From Micromonospora sp. U21 (GTDB taxonomy: Bacteria; Actinomycetota; Actinomycetes; Mycobacteriales; Micromonosporaceae): a DNA stretch of 64,000 nt. Where the stretch lies: positions 1 to 64,000 of the forward strand of contig NZ_JAGPYK010000025.1 of NCBI RefSeq assembly GCF_018070045.1, given 5' to 3'. A program made the translations under genes and the position numbers. A model generated the notes under the pieces. It was not told where the DNA came from and did not search any database. It saw nothing but the letters and a program-made list of their open reading frames with translations. Below are positions 1 through 8,831 of this stretch, in pieces; position 1 is the first letter of the stretch, and each line of letters begins with the position of its first letter.

Positions 1-4
1 GGGC

Positions 5-66
5 AGGCACGGGACTCCATCGGTCACAGAGCGTAGAGAACTCCGATGATCGATGGACCCGTGCCT
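5..66. terminator. Long interrupted hairpin at the window's left edge
   Basis: AGGCACGGG (5-13) pairs with CCCGTGCCT (58-66), and after a two-base bulge TCCATCG (16-22) pairs with CGATGGA (51-57). This leaves a 16-bp stem and a loop of about 28 bases. No T-run follows. It may be the terminator of a gene to the left of the window or the end of a small mobile element; the sequence does not decide between them. Confidence 0.45.
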
Positions 67-286
67 GTCTACTGCCCGCGGGTACTCGCCTGTCCGAATC
101 TTGGACCTACTGCCGGGCGCTCTAAGCCGCGGCCCGGCGTCTCAGCCGAGGAGGGGTGCGGCCGGGCGCCGTCCCCGGGCACCTTCGGCTACCTGCCGGC
201 CTGACGTAACGCGGTCAGGCCCGGCCACGCCGGTGGACTGGGGCCCCGGGCGGGCCCGGTCCACCTACGCAAGGAAACGTCCCGCG

Positions 287-563
287 ATGCGTCGCCGTGT
301 TGTGCCGATCATTCTGTCGATGCTGGTCGTAGGCGGGCTCGCAGCCTGTGGCGCCGCTGAGCCGACCGGGGAGCGGTGGCAGGCGGCGGCGGCCCCCGCT
401 TCGCCGACGGCCAAAGCCGGCGCCACCACCGCCTCGACCCGCTCCGAAGAACAAGGAGGAGGCGGGCCGGCAGGCGCGGCTCGCGCTCGCCGACCTGTCG
501 AGGTTTCGCCAGGAGACGACCGAGCACACCAGTGAGAACTCCGACGATTGTCAGCCAGGCTGA
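287..563 (+). pseudogene. Small lipoprotein, reading frame broken in the Pro-rich linker
   Basis: ATG at 287 follows AAGGAAA by about nine bases. The first 22 residues form a lipoprotein signal peptide: Arg cluster, hydrophobic stretch, then lipobox LAAC at residues 18-21. The frame that starts here runs on to a stop at 535 with a Gly/Arg-rich tail of poor composition. The next frame, open to 563, instead reads NKEEAGRQARLALADLSRFR followed by an acidic tail, which looks like a genuine helical C-terminus. I infer one gene of roughly 90 residues with a one-base slip near 410-440, inside a run of Pro/Ala codons. A sequencing error in the GC-rich linker would look the same. Function unknown; the product would be anchored to the outer face of the cell membrane. 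Confidence 0.5.
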
Positions 564-717
564 CCGCGACAGCGCGGCAGCACGGCCTGAGGCGGACACG
601 GAATCCGCCGGTGCGACCGATCCTGCAACCCGCCAGGCCATATAGGTCGGATCGGCAACGGCCGCAGCTCAGCATCCTTGCGGCGCAGCAGCTACCGCTG
701 CGGCGACCGGCCGGCGT

Positions 718-1539
718 TCACCGTGGCGGCGGCGAGGCCGTTGGCGACGAGGGTGGCACGTCCGAGCGGCTCCCATGCTCCAGCGTCCGTGTCTCAGCGG
801 GGGCAATGTTGGTGTTCACTGCTTGCACCGCCACGGCGGCGACGAGCAGCCCTCCCGCGGTGACGCACAGCAACCGTACGACAGTCGCCCAGGGCAACTC
901 CCCGGCCGGCATCACCGCGGTCAGGGCGTACCCGATGGTTGCGACGGCGCCCGCGACGGACCAGAACGCCGCTGAGCGGGTACGGACTGGCGGTGGGTCG
1001 CCGTGCCAGGCGCGAAGCAGCCGGCGGCGGCCGACCACGACGGCGACGCCGAGCGTGACCAGCGCGCCGACGAGGCTGCTGGGGATATCGGACACCGTCC
1101 ACCAGGCGACCTCGCTGACCGAATCCCACTCGATGCCGAATACGATGCGCAGCCACGCCACGGTATGCGTGAGGTAGTCCCAGCCGATGTGACTGGCCGC
1201 GCCGAGCAGCGCAGATCCGACGGTGATCTGCCACGGGTGGCGCACCGTGGCAAGCACCCCGTAGTCGCGCAGCGCGAACGGGCCGAGGTGGGGCAGGTGG
1301 GCGGCGAGGGTCGCGACGGTGGCGCGGACGAGCCACGCGCCGAGCAGCGCCACCGGCAGACACCACCACACCAGCGCGGTGAGCGTATGGCTCTGCCACT
1401 CCGGTCCGACCCCGAGGAACGCGTACCTGACGTCGGGTGCGACCGCCCCAGTCGTCAGCGCGACACCGTCGAACCAGCGGGGTCGCCAAAGCTTGAGCGG
1501 CAGTACCACACCCGGGTGCGACGGAAAGGTCAGCGGCAT
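718..1539 (-). CDS. DUF4184 family membrane protein
   Basis: 273 residues. The N-terminus (MPLTFPSHPGVVLPLKL) is the conserved opening of DUF4184 proteins. About six hydrophobic segments follow, including ALVWWCLPVALLGAWLV and a GAASHIGWDYLTHT motif. That His/Asp/Thr-His pattern resembles the metal-dependent hydrolase-like membrane fold of the family, although no activity has been shown. The C-terminal 25 residues are Ser/Pro-rich and probably disordered. It is transcribed alone, convergent with the lipoprotein at 287. Length and topology fit the family, so I regard it as intact. Biological role unknown. Confidence 0.85.
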   Translation of the reverse strand: MPLTFPSHPGVVLPLKLWRPRWFDGVALTTGAVAPDVRYAFLGVGPEWQSHTLTALVWWCLPVALLGAWLVRATVATLAAHLPHLGPFALRDYGVLATVRHPWQITVGSALLGAASHIGWDYLTHTVAWLRIVFGIEWDSVSEVAWWTVSDIPSSLVGALVTLGVAVVVGRRRLLRAWHGDPPPVRTRSAAFWSVAGAVATIGYALTAVMPAGELPWATVVRLLCVTAGGLLVAAVAVQAVNTNIAPAETRTLEHGSRSDVPPSSPTASPPPR

Positions 1540-1670
1540 CGGCGCATCTTCCCACCTGGTAACTCCGGCGCGGGAGGGAGTGCGAGCTTCCGGTGTAACC
1601 CATCCGGCATGGTCGTTGGTGGCGCTGGGATGATGCGGCCTCCGCGAAGATGATCGCGAAAGGCTTCAGG

Positions 1671-1692
1671 GTGAGCTGCTGCAGCAGCTCAC
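1671..1692. promoter_or_regulatory. Perfect 22-bp palindrome flanked by GCTTC/GAAGC
   Basis: GTGAGCTGCTG is followed directly by its exact reverse complement, giving a spacer-free 22-bp palindrome. Outside it, GCTTC on the left and GAAGC on the right can extend the pairing. It lies between the starts of the DUF4184 gene and the 3' end of the hypothetical gene at 1753. It could be an operator or a cruciform/terminator-like structure; there is no T-run. Confidence 0.4.
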
Positions 1693-1752
1693 GAAGCGGG
1701 TCGGGTCACCCACGTCCCAGGCCCGTTGCCGCCCGCGATTCTATCGATGGGG

Positions 1753-2181
1753 TCAGGGAGAGGTCGGGGGATTCTGTCCGGAAGCCACTCTGTTAGCCCG
1801 CTGCAGGAGGTCATCGGCAATGCTGTCCCAGTCCGGGCCGAAGGCGTGGAGGTCGCTGCCTGCCGCCCGCAGCAGCTCGGCATCCTCGGGCCGTTGAAGG
1901 CAGGCCAGCCGGAACGCGAGGTTTCGCGCCCAGACCGGGAGACCCATCCAGTCCTCTTCCAGCATCACCCACAGCATCGCCACGATCTCCTCGGGCGGTG
2001 CGAAGGTAACGACCTCGACGTACGCACTAGCGACCCTGGCGCTGTGCCGCTCAGGAAGCAACCGTGCCAACTCGAGCAGGGTCATGCATTCCGGAGCGAA
2101 AGGTTGGGTCGCGGCAGCCTGGCTGGATCGCACCCGATTGGCGCTATCGAGCACGGCGCGGAGCCAACGGATGACCGTCAC
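1753..2181 (-). CDS. Hypothetical helical protein
   Basis: 142 residues from a GTG start at 2181. The composition is normal for a soluble protein, with no signal peptide or membrane segment. The central part (LLELARLLPERHSARVASAY, then EEIVAMLWVMLEEDW) is predicted mainly helical and acidic, a little like HEAT or TPR-type scaffolds. I do not recognise the family. It is monocistronic: the gene at 2404 on the same strand lies more than 200 bp upstream. Codon usage and length support a real gene, but no function can be given. Confidence 0.65.
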   Translation of the reverse strand: MTVIRWLRAVLDSANRVRSSQAAATQPFAPECMTLLELARLLPERHSARVASAYVEVVTFAPPEEIVAMLWVMLEEDWMGLPVWARNLAFRLACLQRPEDAELLRAAGSDLHAFGPDWDSIADDLLQRANRVASGQNPPTSP

Positions 2182-2403
2182 GGGCTGAAGCTAGTCCAGC
2201 TGATGTCCCGATCTGTAGCCGTTGTTGGTGCTGCCGGGACGGCTGGATCCGACAGCGGCCCCCTTGCCCGGAGACAACCAGCCGCGATCTCGTGAGCTGG
2301 CATGAGACGAGTGCCGAAGGCGCTCGAACTGCGAGCGGCTTCTCAGGGCCGGCGGGTTCCGGGACGATGCCGCAGTCGGCGGAGGGGGGCCGCCGCGACA
2401 GGG

Positions 2404-2919
2404 TCAGGAGGGTGAGCCGGTCGGAGTGGCCGCCGGGTCGTAGTCGGCGTCGGACAGGAAGTAGACGACGCCGCTGGCCGGGTCCAGCCAGTATGAGGCT
2501 GACACGAAGGCGCCTTCCTCACCGTCGCGCCAATCCAAGCCCGTCCCGCTACGCCAGTCCGCCGCGGACGGCAGCCATGACGACAGCCGGGAGTCTGGAT
2601 CGGGGAGTTTCGCGGCGTCGGATGTCGTCAGCAGGGTCAGCCTGGCGACGTCGGCGGGCGCAAGCCGGGCCACGCCCTCCCGCAGCAGGATGAGGTCGCC
2701 GATGCTGAAGTCGCAGCGGCCGCTCGTGGTCCACTCCCGCCAGTGGACCTCCAGCACCCGGCCCAGCGGCTGCAGCTCCCGCTCGATTGGCACGGTCTCG
2801 GTGTGAACGGATGCGTCAACCGTCACCTCCGACGCTGGGCAGTTGAACGGCCCGGAGCAGCCGGTTTGGGCAATAGTCAGTGTGGCCAGAGCGATGATGC
2901 TTACCAGTCGGCGCCTCAC
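2404..2919 (-). CDS. Secreted lipoprotein of unknown function
   Basis: 171 residues from a GTG start. The N-terminus MRRRLVSIIALATLTIAQTG is a signal peptide ending at a lipobox-like AQTGC, so Cys-21 should be lipidated after cleavage by signal peptidase II. The mature part has two further cysteines (FNCP and GRCDFSIGD) that could form a disulfide. The C-terminal half (YWLDPASGVVYFLSDADYD) looks like a beta-rich ligand or surface domain. I do not recognise a family. Expected location: outer face of the cytoplasmic membrane. The gene has no close partner on its strand. Confidence 0.7.
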   Translation of the reverse strand: MRRRLVSIIALATLTIAQTGCSGPFNCPASEVTVDASVHTETVPIERELQPLGRVLEVHWREWTTSGRCDFSIGDLILLREGVARLAPADVARLTLLTTSDAAKLPDPDSRLSSWLPSAADWRSGTGLDWRDGEEGAFVSASYWLDPASGVVYFLSDADYDPAATPTGSPS

Positions 2920-3167
2920 AGCCGGATCCGCAGGAGCAGCCCGGGCAGCCAGGAGTGGATCACTCGATGCAGCCTACGGGCGCTGGGCGCTGGGCGGTGA
3001 CCGTGTCGCGTGGCGGGCCTTATCCCCAGCGTCAAGTGTCCAGCCCCAGCCGCCCACGACCGTCACGCGATTAAGCAGCCGGAGATCGAGGGTGATCCTC
3101 CTATGGATCGTCAAGTCTTCGTTAGAGACAGGTAGCCGGGCGGTTCTTGGGGTGCCACGATCGCTCG

Positions 3168-3566
3168 GTGAGCCGTCGTGATCGGGAGCGCCTGACGAAC
3201 GTGGAGCGGGCTTTTTTCGTCAACGCGTTCGAGATGGATCTTCTGGCGGGCGTTTTTGGTGACCTCGCCGGGAGCAAGCAGGAGATGCCTCTCCACGAGC
3301 TCACCCAGGTCCTGTTGTCGTTGATCGATCGTGGCTGGATTGAAGTGCGTCGGTATGACCGGTGGATCGCCGAGGACGGGCGGGAGGGACTGATGCCGGG
3401 GGAGGCTGTCGCGCGGCAGCACCTTCCGCAACTGCTGGCCGACCCGGCGACCTGGGAGTACCCCGAGGGCGCTACCTGGGTGGGAGCGATCACGCTCGTC
3501 GAGACGGAGTCTGGGAGCAAGGTCAGTCGTATGCCCCCGGAAGAGATAACTGCGCAGCACGGATGA
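3168..3566 (+). CDS. Hypothetical protein abutting an IS110 remnant
   Basis: About 132 residues if translation starts at GTG 3168 (MSRRDRERLTNVERAFFV); an in-frame TTG at 3147 gives 139. The body is helical, with a DRGWIEVRRYDRWIAEDGRE motif reminiscent of small winged-helix or adaptor proteins. The last 44 bases overlap the 3' end of the oppositely oriented IS110 transposase remnant, so the native C-terminus may have been replaced by IS-derived sequence. No family recognised. Confidence 0.55.
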   Translation: MSRRDRERLTNVERAFFVNAFEMDLLAGVFGDLAGSKQEMPLHELTQVLLSLIDRGWIEVRRYDRWIAEDGREGLMPGEAVARQHLPQLLADPATWEYPEGATWVGAITLVETESGSKVSRMPPEEITAQHG

Positions 3567-4130
3567 CGTCGATGCGGCGGAGGACGTCGATGATCTGGCG
3601 GGCGATGAGGCGTTTGAGGCACCGCATGATCTCTTTTGGTGAACAAGCCTTGTTGGCGTCGGCGGGCGACGTACATGCGCGGGGCTCGTGCCAGCGCATG
3701 CGGGACAGGGCGATGGTGTGTAGAGCGGAGTTGGCCCACTGGTCTCCGCCGCGGTTGAGCCGGTGCCGATCGGTGCGTCCGGAGCTGGCGGGAATGGGCG
3801 CGATCCCGCAGAGACGGGCGAAGGCGGCGTCGGAACGCAGCCGGTCGGGGTTGTCGCCGGTTGTGGTCAGCAGCTGCCCGGCGGTTTGAACGCCAACTCC
3901 GGGCAGCTCCAGCAGGTCGGGCGCGGCGGCGGTGACCAGGACGGATAGTTCGGCGTCGAGTTCACGGGTTTCGGCGCTGAGCTGTTGGTACCGGCGGGCG
4001 AGGGCAGGGCAGGGCGGCCTTGGCTGCCTGCCGGGAGTCGGCCAGATCGACGCAGAGGTCGTTGGTGTACTGCTGGTGCGACAGGTCGACTGGTGCGACA
4101 AGCGGTGTGCAAAGGACGATCACGATGATC
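3523..4130 (-). pseudogene. IS110 family transposase, C-terminal remnant with frameshift
   Basis: The protein encoded from about 4000 down to 3523 is the C-terminal Transposase_20 domain of IS110/IS116/IS902 transposases. It has LLELPGVGVQTAGQLLTTTG followed by the ARLCGIAPIPASSG and HRLNRGGDQWANSALH blocks that carry the Ser nucleophile region. Upstream, the matching frame changes near 4005-4020, inside a repeated CCCTG unit: LSHQQYTNDLCVDLADSRQ is read in the other frame. The N-terminal RuvC-like DEDD domain is absent. The copy is therefore inactive. It is unrelated in position to the N-terminal IS110 fragment at 25026. Confidence 0.8.
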
Positions 4131-4172
4131 AGTGCCTCAGCCGGAACACCAGCGCGATGTGCTCGTCAGGGT

Positions 4173-5129
4173 AGACCCTCCCGCGGAGTAGATAACCCAG
4201 CGTCCCAGTACGACGGGCTCACCGCGCTGATCGCCGCCGACCTGGCACCTGCGCGTGTGCTGGCCGGGAACCTGCCGGCTGGCGGCCGCCGCCGGCGGTG
4301 GCGTCGGGTCGGCCACCCCGACCCCGTCGCACTAGCCTCGGCCGCGCGGTTGCTCGCCGACGCCCCGGAGCGGCTGTTCGCCCACGCCCCCGAGCCGGTC
4401 ATGGACGCGGCCCTCGTTGCCCCTGCGGCGGACGGGGCCTCCGGCGGGTCAACGCGGCCAGAGTCAGCCGGGGACGCCGTTCAGCAGGCGGGCGACGGTG
4501 ACGAGGGACCTGGATCGGAGCGGTCCCGGGCGGCGACGCCGGACCGTACCGACCGGCAGTTGGAGCGGTCCGAAGGCACGAGTCAGCTCACCTCGACCAC
4601 GGATCAGCCCGACGCGCCCCCCGCCTCCGACTGGGCGGCGCTGCACGCGGAACTCGCCCCGCTCCTGCCGGCAGCCGCACCGCGACGAACGCCGCGCAAC
4701 ACAGCAGGCCGGTCGGCCGCCAGCCGGGCAGAGTCGCCGTCGACCACGGACGCGCCAGGCTCCGTCGCGGAGCCGGCCGACACCGCACCACCGGCAACGA
4801 CCCGCCGCGCGGCACCGACGCCGCGAACCGCGACGGGACGGGCAGGTGTCGCCCGAGTCGCCGACCTGGCGGGCGAGGCGGCGCCGATCGCGGAAGTCAC
4901 GCGAGAGCTACCCCTGGTGGCCGGGCGTGACCTGCCGGATCTGGTAAACACCGCGGCGAGCCGCACCACACCACCCGTCGCGGCCCCCGAGGCGGTGGAG
5001 AAGGCCACCGAGCAACGACCAACGTCGCGACCACGGCAGCGCCGGCGGGACGACGGGGACCCGCGGCCGAGCTCGGAGACCGTCCGGCATCGGTCGAACA
5101 CCCAGTCGGCCGAGGCCGGTCGGCCCTGA
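4173..5129 (+). pseudogene. 5'-truncated, low-complexity hypothetical protein
   Basis: An open frame runs from inside the IS110 remnant to 5129. From about 4190 it reads as protein (DGLTALIAADLAPARVLAGN, then LASAARLLADAPERLFAHA), followed by some 200 residues rich in Pro, Ala, Thr, Arg and Glu that would be disordered. I see no start codon with a ribosome site, so this is probably the C-terminal part of a gene cut by the IS110 insertion. No family recognised. The chance that this is only a long open frame in GC-rich DNA is real. Confidence 0.35.
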
Positions 5130-5431
5130 CGGAAAGATCCTCAAGGCCTGATCAACAAATACTCCCAGGCCGCGTAGCTGAAACCGAGGAGGTGTGTCCG
5201 GCTTCCCCGCGGCGCTTGATCATGAAGTTCGCGCTCCTGCGGTTCAGCCCCCTGGTCGTAGAGAGCCGGCCCGACGCAGCGAAAGGCCCCGCCGGGGTCG
5301 CGCCCGCCCAGCCGCACAGCATGTCAACGAGGCCCCGGCAAAGTCCCTGCGGAGGAGGCCGGGAACCGCGCGATGGAACGCGACCCCGGCCCCCGCATTA
5401 CTCAAAGGCCCAGCTCAAAGCAGGCCGCCGG
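5130..5431. other. Non-coding gap of about 300 bp
   Basis: Between the truncated ORF and the stop of the IniB-like gene I see no convincing gene on either strand, no strong hairpin and no recognisable RNA. Confidence 0.4.
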
Positions 5432-6619
5432 TCAGGCGCCCAGGAGCCCGCCATCCACGCTGGCCTGCGCGTCGCCGTTGACACCGAGGTCCCCCGCGAT
5501 GCCGCCGATGCCGTGCACCGTGCCGCCCAGGTCGCCGGTCACGCCACCGACACCGAGCCCGCCGACCGTGCCGTCGAGAGTCCCGCCGAGGTCACCGGTG
5601 ACGCCGCCAGCCAGGCCGGTCACGCCATGCACCGTGCCGCCCAGGTCGCCGGTCACGCCACCGACACCGAGCCCGCCGACCGTACCGTCGAGAGTCCCGC
5701 CGACGTCACCGATCACGCCGCCAGCCAGGCCGGTCACGCCATGCACCGTGCCGCCCAGGTCGCCGGTCACGCCACCGACACCGAGCCCGCCGACCGTGCC
5801 GTCGAGAGTCCCGCCGAGGTCACCGGTAACGCCGCCAGCCAGGCCGGTCACGCCATGCACCGTGCCGCCCAGGTCGCCGGTCACGCCACCGACACCGAGC
5901 CCGCCGACCGTACCGTCGAGAGTCCCGCCGACGTCACCGATCACGCCGCTGACACCGAGCCCACCGACGGTGCTGTCCAGGGTGCCACCGACGTCACCGG
6001 TCACACCGGCTGCCAGGGTGATGGCGCCGTGCGCCGTGCCGCCCAGACCGCCGGTGACTCCGCTGACACCGAGTCCACCGACGGTGTTGTCCAGGGCGCC
6101 GGTCACGCCGCTGAGGCTCACGCTGTCGAGGGTGGCGCCCACGTCGCCGGTCACACCGGTGAGGCCGAGGCCGCCCAAGGTGCTGTCGAGGGTGCCGGCC
6201 ACGCCGCCGAGCGCCAGTCCGTTGACGGTGGCACCCGCGCTAGCTCCGAGGCTGTCTCCGGCCAGAAGGGACGTGACGCCCTGGACAGGAACGTAGTCGG
6301 CGACCAGCGGAACAATGTCCTGCACGTCGGCCGGGGTCACGTCGTTGATGCCCGCGCCGTCCAGCGCACCTTGCGGGTCCGCCTCGTACGCCGCCCGGGC
6401 GTCGACGTTGGTGAGCAGGCCGAATACGAAGTCCTGCAGGTTCTGCGGCGTCACCATCTCAGCGGTTACGCCCATTTCGGCGGTCGACCCCGCGTTGGCG
6501 GTGGACTCCAGACTGGTCGTCGAGTTCGCATCGGCAGTTACCTCCGTGTTGCCGGTCCAATCGGCGGCAAAGGTGGAGTTCACGTCGGCGGTTGAGTTCG
6601 TGCGGGCGCTTTCGATCAT
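5432..6619 (-). CDS. IniB-like Gly/Val-rich repeat protein
   Basis: 395 residues, starting at ATG 6619, which sits eight bases after GAGGGGA; the longer open frame upstream is not needed. Residues about 35-60 are Asn/Thr/Ser-rich. An IniB N-terminal domain follows (NLQDFVFGLLTNVDARAAYE, then DPQGALDGAG and TPADVQDIVPLVADY). IniB of mycobacteria is an isoniazid-inducible cell-envelope stress protein. The remaining ~270 residues are repeats of G-V-T-G-D-L/V-G-G-T type, predicted to form a Gly-rich beta or PE_PGRS-like tail. The last four units are nearly identical, so the gene is expanding. No signal peptide is obvious. It stands alone. Function inferred only from the N-terminal domain. Confidence 0.75.
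   Translation of the reverse strand: MIESARTNSTADVNSTFAADWTGNTEVTADANSTTSLESTANAGSTAEMGVTAEMVTPQNLQDFVFGLLTNVDARAAYEADPQGALDGAGINDVTPADVQDIVPLVADYVPVQGVTSLLAGDSLGASAGATVNGLALGGVAGTLDSTLGGLGLTGVTGDVGATLDSVSLSGVTGALDNTVGGLGVSGVTGGLGGTAHGAITLAAGVTGDVGGTLDSTVGGLGVSGVIGDVGGTLDGTVGGLGVGGVTGDLGGTVHGVTGLAGGVTGDLGGTLDGTVGGLGVGGVTGDLGGTVHGVTGLAGGVIGDVGGTLDGTVGGLGVGGVTGDLGGTVHGVTGLAGGVTGDLGGTLDGTVGGLGVGGVTGDLGGTVHGIGGIAGDLGVNGDAQASVDGGLLGA
5521..5976. repeat. 114-bp tandem repeat, four near-identical copies, with a 228-bp higher order
   Basis: The string TGCCGCCCAGGTCGCCGG recurs starting at 5521, 5635, 5749 and 5863, exactly 114 bp apart (38 codons of the IniB-like gene). Copies 1 and 3 share GAGGTCACCGGT while copies 2 and 4 share GACGTCACCGAT, so the last duplication copied a 228-bp pair. 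More diverged units continue to about 6200. Confidence 0.9.
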
Positions 6620-7120
6620 GTTGCCGGTCCCCTCGATAGGTGTTCTAGGACGTGGTCCAGACAAGATCGCCCGACCCACGATCGACCGTAGGTTGAACAG
6701 CGGTATCGGGCATCGGGGGTGCGCCCCAGCCCTGCCTCGCCGGGTTAGGGCATGGGTGGCGTTCGGCGTTAGGGGGTTACCGGGTTCTTGCGCGAAAGCC
6801 CCCATCGATAGCCCCAGTGTGGAGATGCGCAGCAGCACGTCGGCGAGCCGGCCTCGCCTCACCGGGTGCCCCGCCTCAGTGCCCGGCGCCTGCCCGGCAC
6901 GACCACCGCATGGGGGGCTGCGGTGTACCGGGTCTGAACGACATGTTGGCCTCACCTCGCCACCGCGATGTGGCTCCCGCTCCCGAGACCAAGGCCGTCG
7001 TCACCGCTGCGCTGGGCGGCAACTGGCATCCGTAACGCGGGCAGCCAAGGCGGCGCTTTCCTCCTGTCGAGGAGTTGATGTTGGAGGTGTTGCCGCGAGC
7101 GACATCAGACGGGGGTGTCA
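6620..7120. other. Intergenic region upstream of the IniB-like gene
   Basis: About 500 bp between divergent genes. It must carry the promoter of the IniB-like gene; the only specific signal I see is the GAGGGGA ribosome site just before 6619. The short open frames in both directions have poor composition and no ribosome sites. Confidence 0.4.
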
Positions 7121-7282
7121 GTGAGGGCAAACATGTGGTGGCAGGCGTTCACGGCGGTACTCGCCGCCGTCCGCAAGCGCACGCCAGCGCAGGATGAGGC
7201 GCTGCGGGCGGAGCGGGCGCGCGGCGTGGACCGGCTCGGCCGGGAGGTGGTGGCCCGGGATGGCCGCGATGTCGAAGAGTAA
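7121..7282 (+). CDS. Small hypothetical protein (53 residues)
   Basis: GTG at 7121 (or ATG at 7133, same frame) to the stop at 7282. The product is amphipathic: a short hydrophobic start (MWWQAFTAVLAAVRKR) followed by a charged helix rich in Arg, Glu and Asp (QDEALRAERARGVDRLGREV). That looks like a small membrane-associated or coiled protein. No clear ribosome site; no family recognised. Confidence 0.4.
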   Translation: MRANMWWQAFTAVLAAVRKRTPAQDEALRAERARGVDRLGREVVARDGRDVEE

Positions 7283-7340
7283 GACCACACTCGTCAGCGC
7301 TGTCGATGCCGGTGCTGCCAACTCGGAACCGGCGGCCGGG

Positions 7341-7574
7341 TCAATCGTCCGCTACCTCGATTCGGAGCATCGGGGCCGGCGGCAGGTACGCCCAGTCGGA
7401 GATGATGACCACGGCCACCTCACGATTCGTCACCATCCAACTCACCGATTCCCACGATCCGCGCACGATGCCCTCCAACCGGTAGCCTCGCCGACGGCTG
7501 TAGTCCAGGCACTTCACCACAGCCGGCTCGATGGGATCGATGTCGGCAGGTATCCAGATCACAGCCGTGTCCAT
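7341..7574 (-). CDS. Small protein resembling a resolvase N-terminal fold
   Basis: 77 residues from ATG 7574. The layout resembles the N-terminal part of serine-recombinase-like domains found as stand-alone actinobacterial proteins: a strand (TAVIWIPADID), a helix with CLDYSRRRGYRLEG, then a strand EVAVVIISDW. The recombinase Ser in a YxRvS context is not visible, so no catalytic role is proposed. It stops at 7341 after a normal-looking tail. Function unknown. Confidence 0.5.
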   Translation of the reverse strand: MDTAVIWIPADIDPIEPAVVKCLDYSRRRGYRLEGIVRGSWESVSWMVTNREVAVVIISDWAYLPPAPMLRIEVADD

Positions 7575-7806
7575 GCAGCCCCCTGATCAACTTCTAGGTT
7601 CGGCGTCAACCGGACGGCGGGAAACCATCGTGGCTGCCAGCCGCCGCACCGGCATCGTTCACCTGCAGCTTGCGGGTGCGCTGGCGCGCGGACCGCTCTG
7701 TCTTATGTGGCCGTGGGGAGTGGTAGGTGCAGCTCGCGGGGGCGATGTCCGGCTGCTCGTCACACCGTCGACCGAAGCGATGGACCCGTACGGAGAGGCC
7801 CGGCGC

Positions 7807-8472
7807 TCACGGTGCCGTTACTCGCGGCTTCCCCCATATCGGCCCTGTCGCCCTGTTGGACGATCTGACTGGCGGGGCAGGTCGCTGCCCCGCTGGCCGA
7901 CGCCACAGTTGGTGGACTGTGCCGTCGGGGAGTGGGAACGGCTCGCGGGAGATGTAGCCGTGCCGGGCGTAGATGGCAGTCTCGGCGGCAGTCGTCACCT
8001 CGGCGTAGGAGGGAAGCGCGAGGCGGTCCATCCGGACCAGGCAGCTGGCAAGCAGGCCCGAAGTGCGGGTGGCGCGCCAGGTGGCTGGCGGGACCGCAAG
8101 AAAGGCCAGGTGGTTGTGCGCCTCGGTGGGACGGTGCACCTTGAGGACGCGGTCCAGGCGTCGGAAGCGGTTGAGATGGTCGCCGCAGGCGGCGGCGAGC
8201 CGCTGGCGGTAGCTGACTGGCGGCGGGATGGGTCGGTAGCGGTGGAACCAGACGGCGGCGGCGGAGCGGTCAGCGAGCAGGTAGACCTCGCCGAACAGGA
8301 GGGCGTGTTCGACCCAGATACGGGCAACGGCGGTGAGCACGGTGCGTCGCTGGTCGTGTTCGGGCACGAGCCAGGCGCCGATCGCCGCATTGTGCAGAGA
8401 ATCGGCGACGAGGCTGGATACCTGGCCGCTGTCGCACCAACGGGCGCGGACTGTGGGCGGAATACGTCGCAT
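7807..8472 (-). CDS. GNAT family N-acetyltransferase
   Basis: 221 residues, starting at ATG 8472, which follows AGGAGATGTCAC. The C-terminal half carries the GNAT acetyl-CoA region: HLAFLAVPPATWRATRTSGL corresponds to motif A, where the usual R/Q-x-x-G-x-G/A is degenerate. LVRMDRLALPSYAEVTTAAE and IYARHGYISREPFPLPDG match motif B of actinobacterial GNATs. The substrate cannot be told. The ATWRATRTSG stretch replaces the usual QGRGIGS pyrophosphate loop, so CoA binding may be weakened. It is transcribed in the same direction as the small ORF just upstream at 8590. Confidence 0.7.
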   Translation of the reverse strand: MRRIPPTVRARWCDSGQVSSLVADSLHNAAIGAWLVPEHDQRRTVLTAVARIWVEHALLFGEVYLLADRSAAAVWFHRYRPIPPPVSYRQRLAAACGDHLNRFRRLDRVLKVHRPTEAHNHLAFLAVPPATWRATRTSGLLASCLVRMDRLALPSYAEVTTAAETAIYARHGYISREPFPLPDGTVHQLWRRPAGQRPAPPVRSSNRATGPIWGKPRVTAP

Positions 8473-8589
8473 GTGACATCTCCTGTGGATGTGGCGTGGT
8501 TGCCCGACGGGAAGCCACCTCCCGTTGGGCAATGGCGTGCGGTCAGGGTCAGGTCGTCCGCCACTGGAGCGGACATGCCGGCACGCGCG

Positions 8590-8760
8590 TCACGGACCGA
8601 CGTCGGTGAAGGACAAGGTCATCCCAGGCCCACCCGGTTGCGGACACCCGGGCACCGCCGGTGGCGCCGCCATGAAGGTGCGCTGGGTCCAGACGTGCCC
8701 CTGGTCATCTCGGCAGGTCACCACCGTGTCGCCCGGCTGCGGCTGGCAGGAGTGGGGCAA
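8590..8760 (-). CDS. Possible small Cys-containing protein (56 residues)
   Basis: TTG at 8760 opens a 56-codon frame ending at 8590. Its composition is protein-like, with three cysteines and a beta-like core (GDTVVTCRDDQGHVWTQRTF). It lies about 120 bp upstream of the GNAT gene on the same strand and could be co-transcribed. The start is uncertain and no family is recognised; it may also be the 3' end of a lost gene. Confidence 0.3.
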   Translation of the reverse strand: MPHSCQPQPGDTVVTCRDDQGHVWTQRTFMAAPPAVPGCPQPGGPGMTLSFTDVGP

Positions 8761-8831
8761 CGGTAGAGGTCGCGCTGCTGGTGCCTGTGCTCCCTGCTCC
8801 CGGGTCGGCCGTAGCGGCAGGAGGTGACGCC

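Noticed and set aside
5521..5976. 114-bp repeats as a possible CRISPR array
   Set aside because: The units are contiguous, lack distinct spacers and are codons of a protein repeat.
5192..6595. A 467-codon open frame on the plus strand opposite the IniB-like gene
   Set aside because: It mirrors the Gly/Val/Thr codon repeats of the real gene on the other strand, has no ribosome site, and its length follows from the repeat structure and GC bias.
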